The position numbers were made by a program, and so were the translations under genes. The notes under the pieces were generated by a model that was given only the letters and a program-made list of their open reading frames with translations, was not told the origin of the DNA and made no database searches. Shown one piece after another: positions 5,736 to 5,881 of a stretch of DNA of 5,881 bases. The stretch's first letter is position 1, and every line of letters begins with the position of its first letter. Source of the DNA: an uncultured Eubacteriales bacterium (GTDB lineage: Bacteria > Bacillota > Clostridia > Christensenellales > QAND01); NCBI GenBank assembly GCA_900546685.1, contig UREB01000115.1, positions 1 through 5,881 on the forward strand. The letters run 5' to 3'.

Positions 5736-5881
5736 AAGAGATAGGAACTGTCGTACGGATCGACCAAAACAAAGCGCTTGTATTGTTTGAGCGGTCGTCT
5801 GCATGCCAGAGCTGCGGTAGGTGCCAGCGTGCAGAGGGTGCACATATGCAGGTTTGGCTTCCCAATACAAAACAGGCGGAG
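5732..5881 (+). CDS. RseC/MucC-family protein, 5' part only
   Basis: The first 50 codons of a gene that runs off the window. The product begins VKEIGTVVRI and has the cysteine cluster ACQSCGRC, with Cys25, Cys28 and Cys31, which is the N-terminal signature of RseC/MucC (SoxR-reducing) proteins. In the family a pair of transmembrane helices follows, but those lie beyond the edge and cannot be seen. In proteobacteria RseC acts on the sigma-E and SoxR redox circuits. In Clostridia its role is unclear, and the cysteines suggest metal binding or redox sensing (inference). The GTG start at 5732 overlaps the tcdA stop by four bases (GTGA) and has AGGGAT at 5721-5726 as ribosome binding site. It is very probably the fourth gene of the hisS operon. 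Confidence 0.85.
   Translation, partial: MKEIGTVVRIDQNKALVLFERSSACQSCGRCQRAEGAHMQVWLPNTKQAE

Overview
The window looks like ordinary chromosomal DNA from a Gram-positive anaerobe of the Firmicutes/Clostridia type. The evidence is a T-box leader in front of hisS-aspS, strong GGAGG-type ribosome binding sites, a HemZ-type radical SAM protein (a Firmicutes family), and the neighbour order dtd-hemZ-hisS-aspS that I recall from Clostridia. I cannot name the species. All genes lie on the + strand and are tightly packed. I see no mobile element, CRISPR array, tRNA or rRNA gene, and no sign of recent transfer.

Layout: (1) 2-271, the 3' part of dtd, D-aminoacyl-tRNA deacylase, cut by the window edge. 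(2) 271-1689, hemZ, whose start codon overlaps the dtd stop (TGATG). (3) 1686-1958, a regulatory region with a consensus-like sigma-A promoter (TTGACA, 18 bp, TATAAT) whose -35 box contains the hemZ stop codon. It is followed by a complete T-box riboswitch: Stem I with specifier loop, two small hairpins, an antiterminator carrying the T-box sequence, and a competing terminator. (4) 1959-3233 hisS and 3248-5044 aspS. (5) 5046-5735, a ThiF/E1-like TcdA enzyme (ct6A synthesis on tRNA). (6) 5732-5881, the start of an RseC/MucC-family gene that runs off the window.

The genes fall into two transcriptional blocks. dtd-hemZ ends an upstream unit. hisS-aspS-tcdA-rseC are probably cotranscribed from the promoter at 1686-1715 through the T-box. 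Most of the genes serve tRNA charging quality: DTD removes D-amino acids (D-Asp among its known substrates) from tRNA, HisRS and AspRS charge tRNA, and TcdA modifies A37 of ANN-decoding tRNAs. The roles of HemZ and RseC here are less clear.

The most informative detail is in the T-box. Although hisS is the first gene, the specifier codon in the canonical position reads GAC (Asp), and the acceptor-binding bulge reads UGGC. UGGC pairs with a G discriminator, as in tRNA-Asp, and not with the C discriminator of bacterial tRNA-His. The operon therefore seems to sense uncharged tRNA-Asp. A CAC (His) triplet overlaps the GAC in the same loop (GACAC). I found no convincing new biological system in this window.
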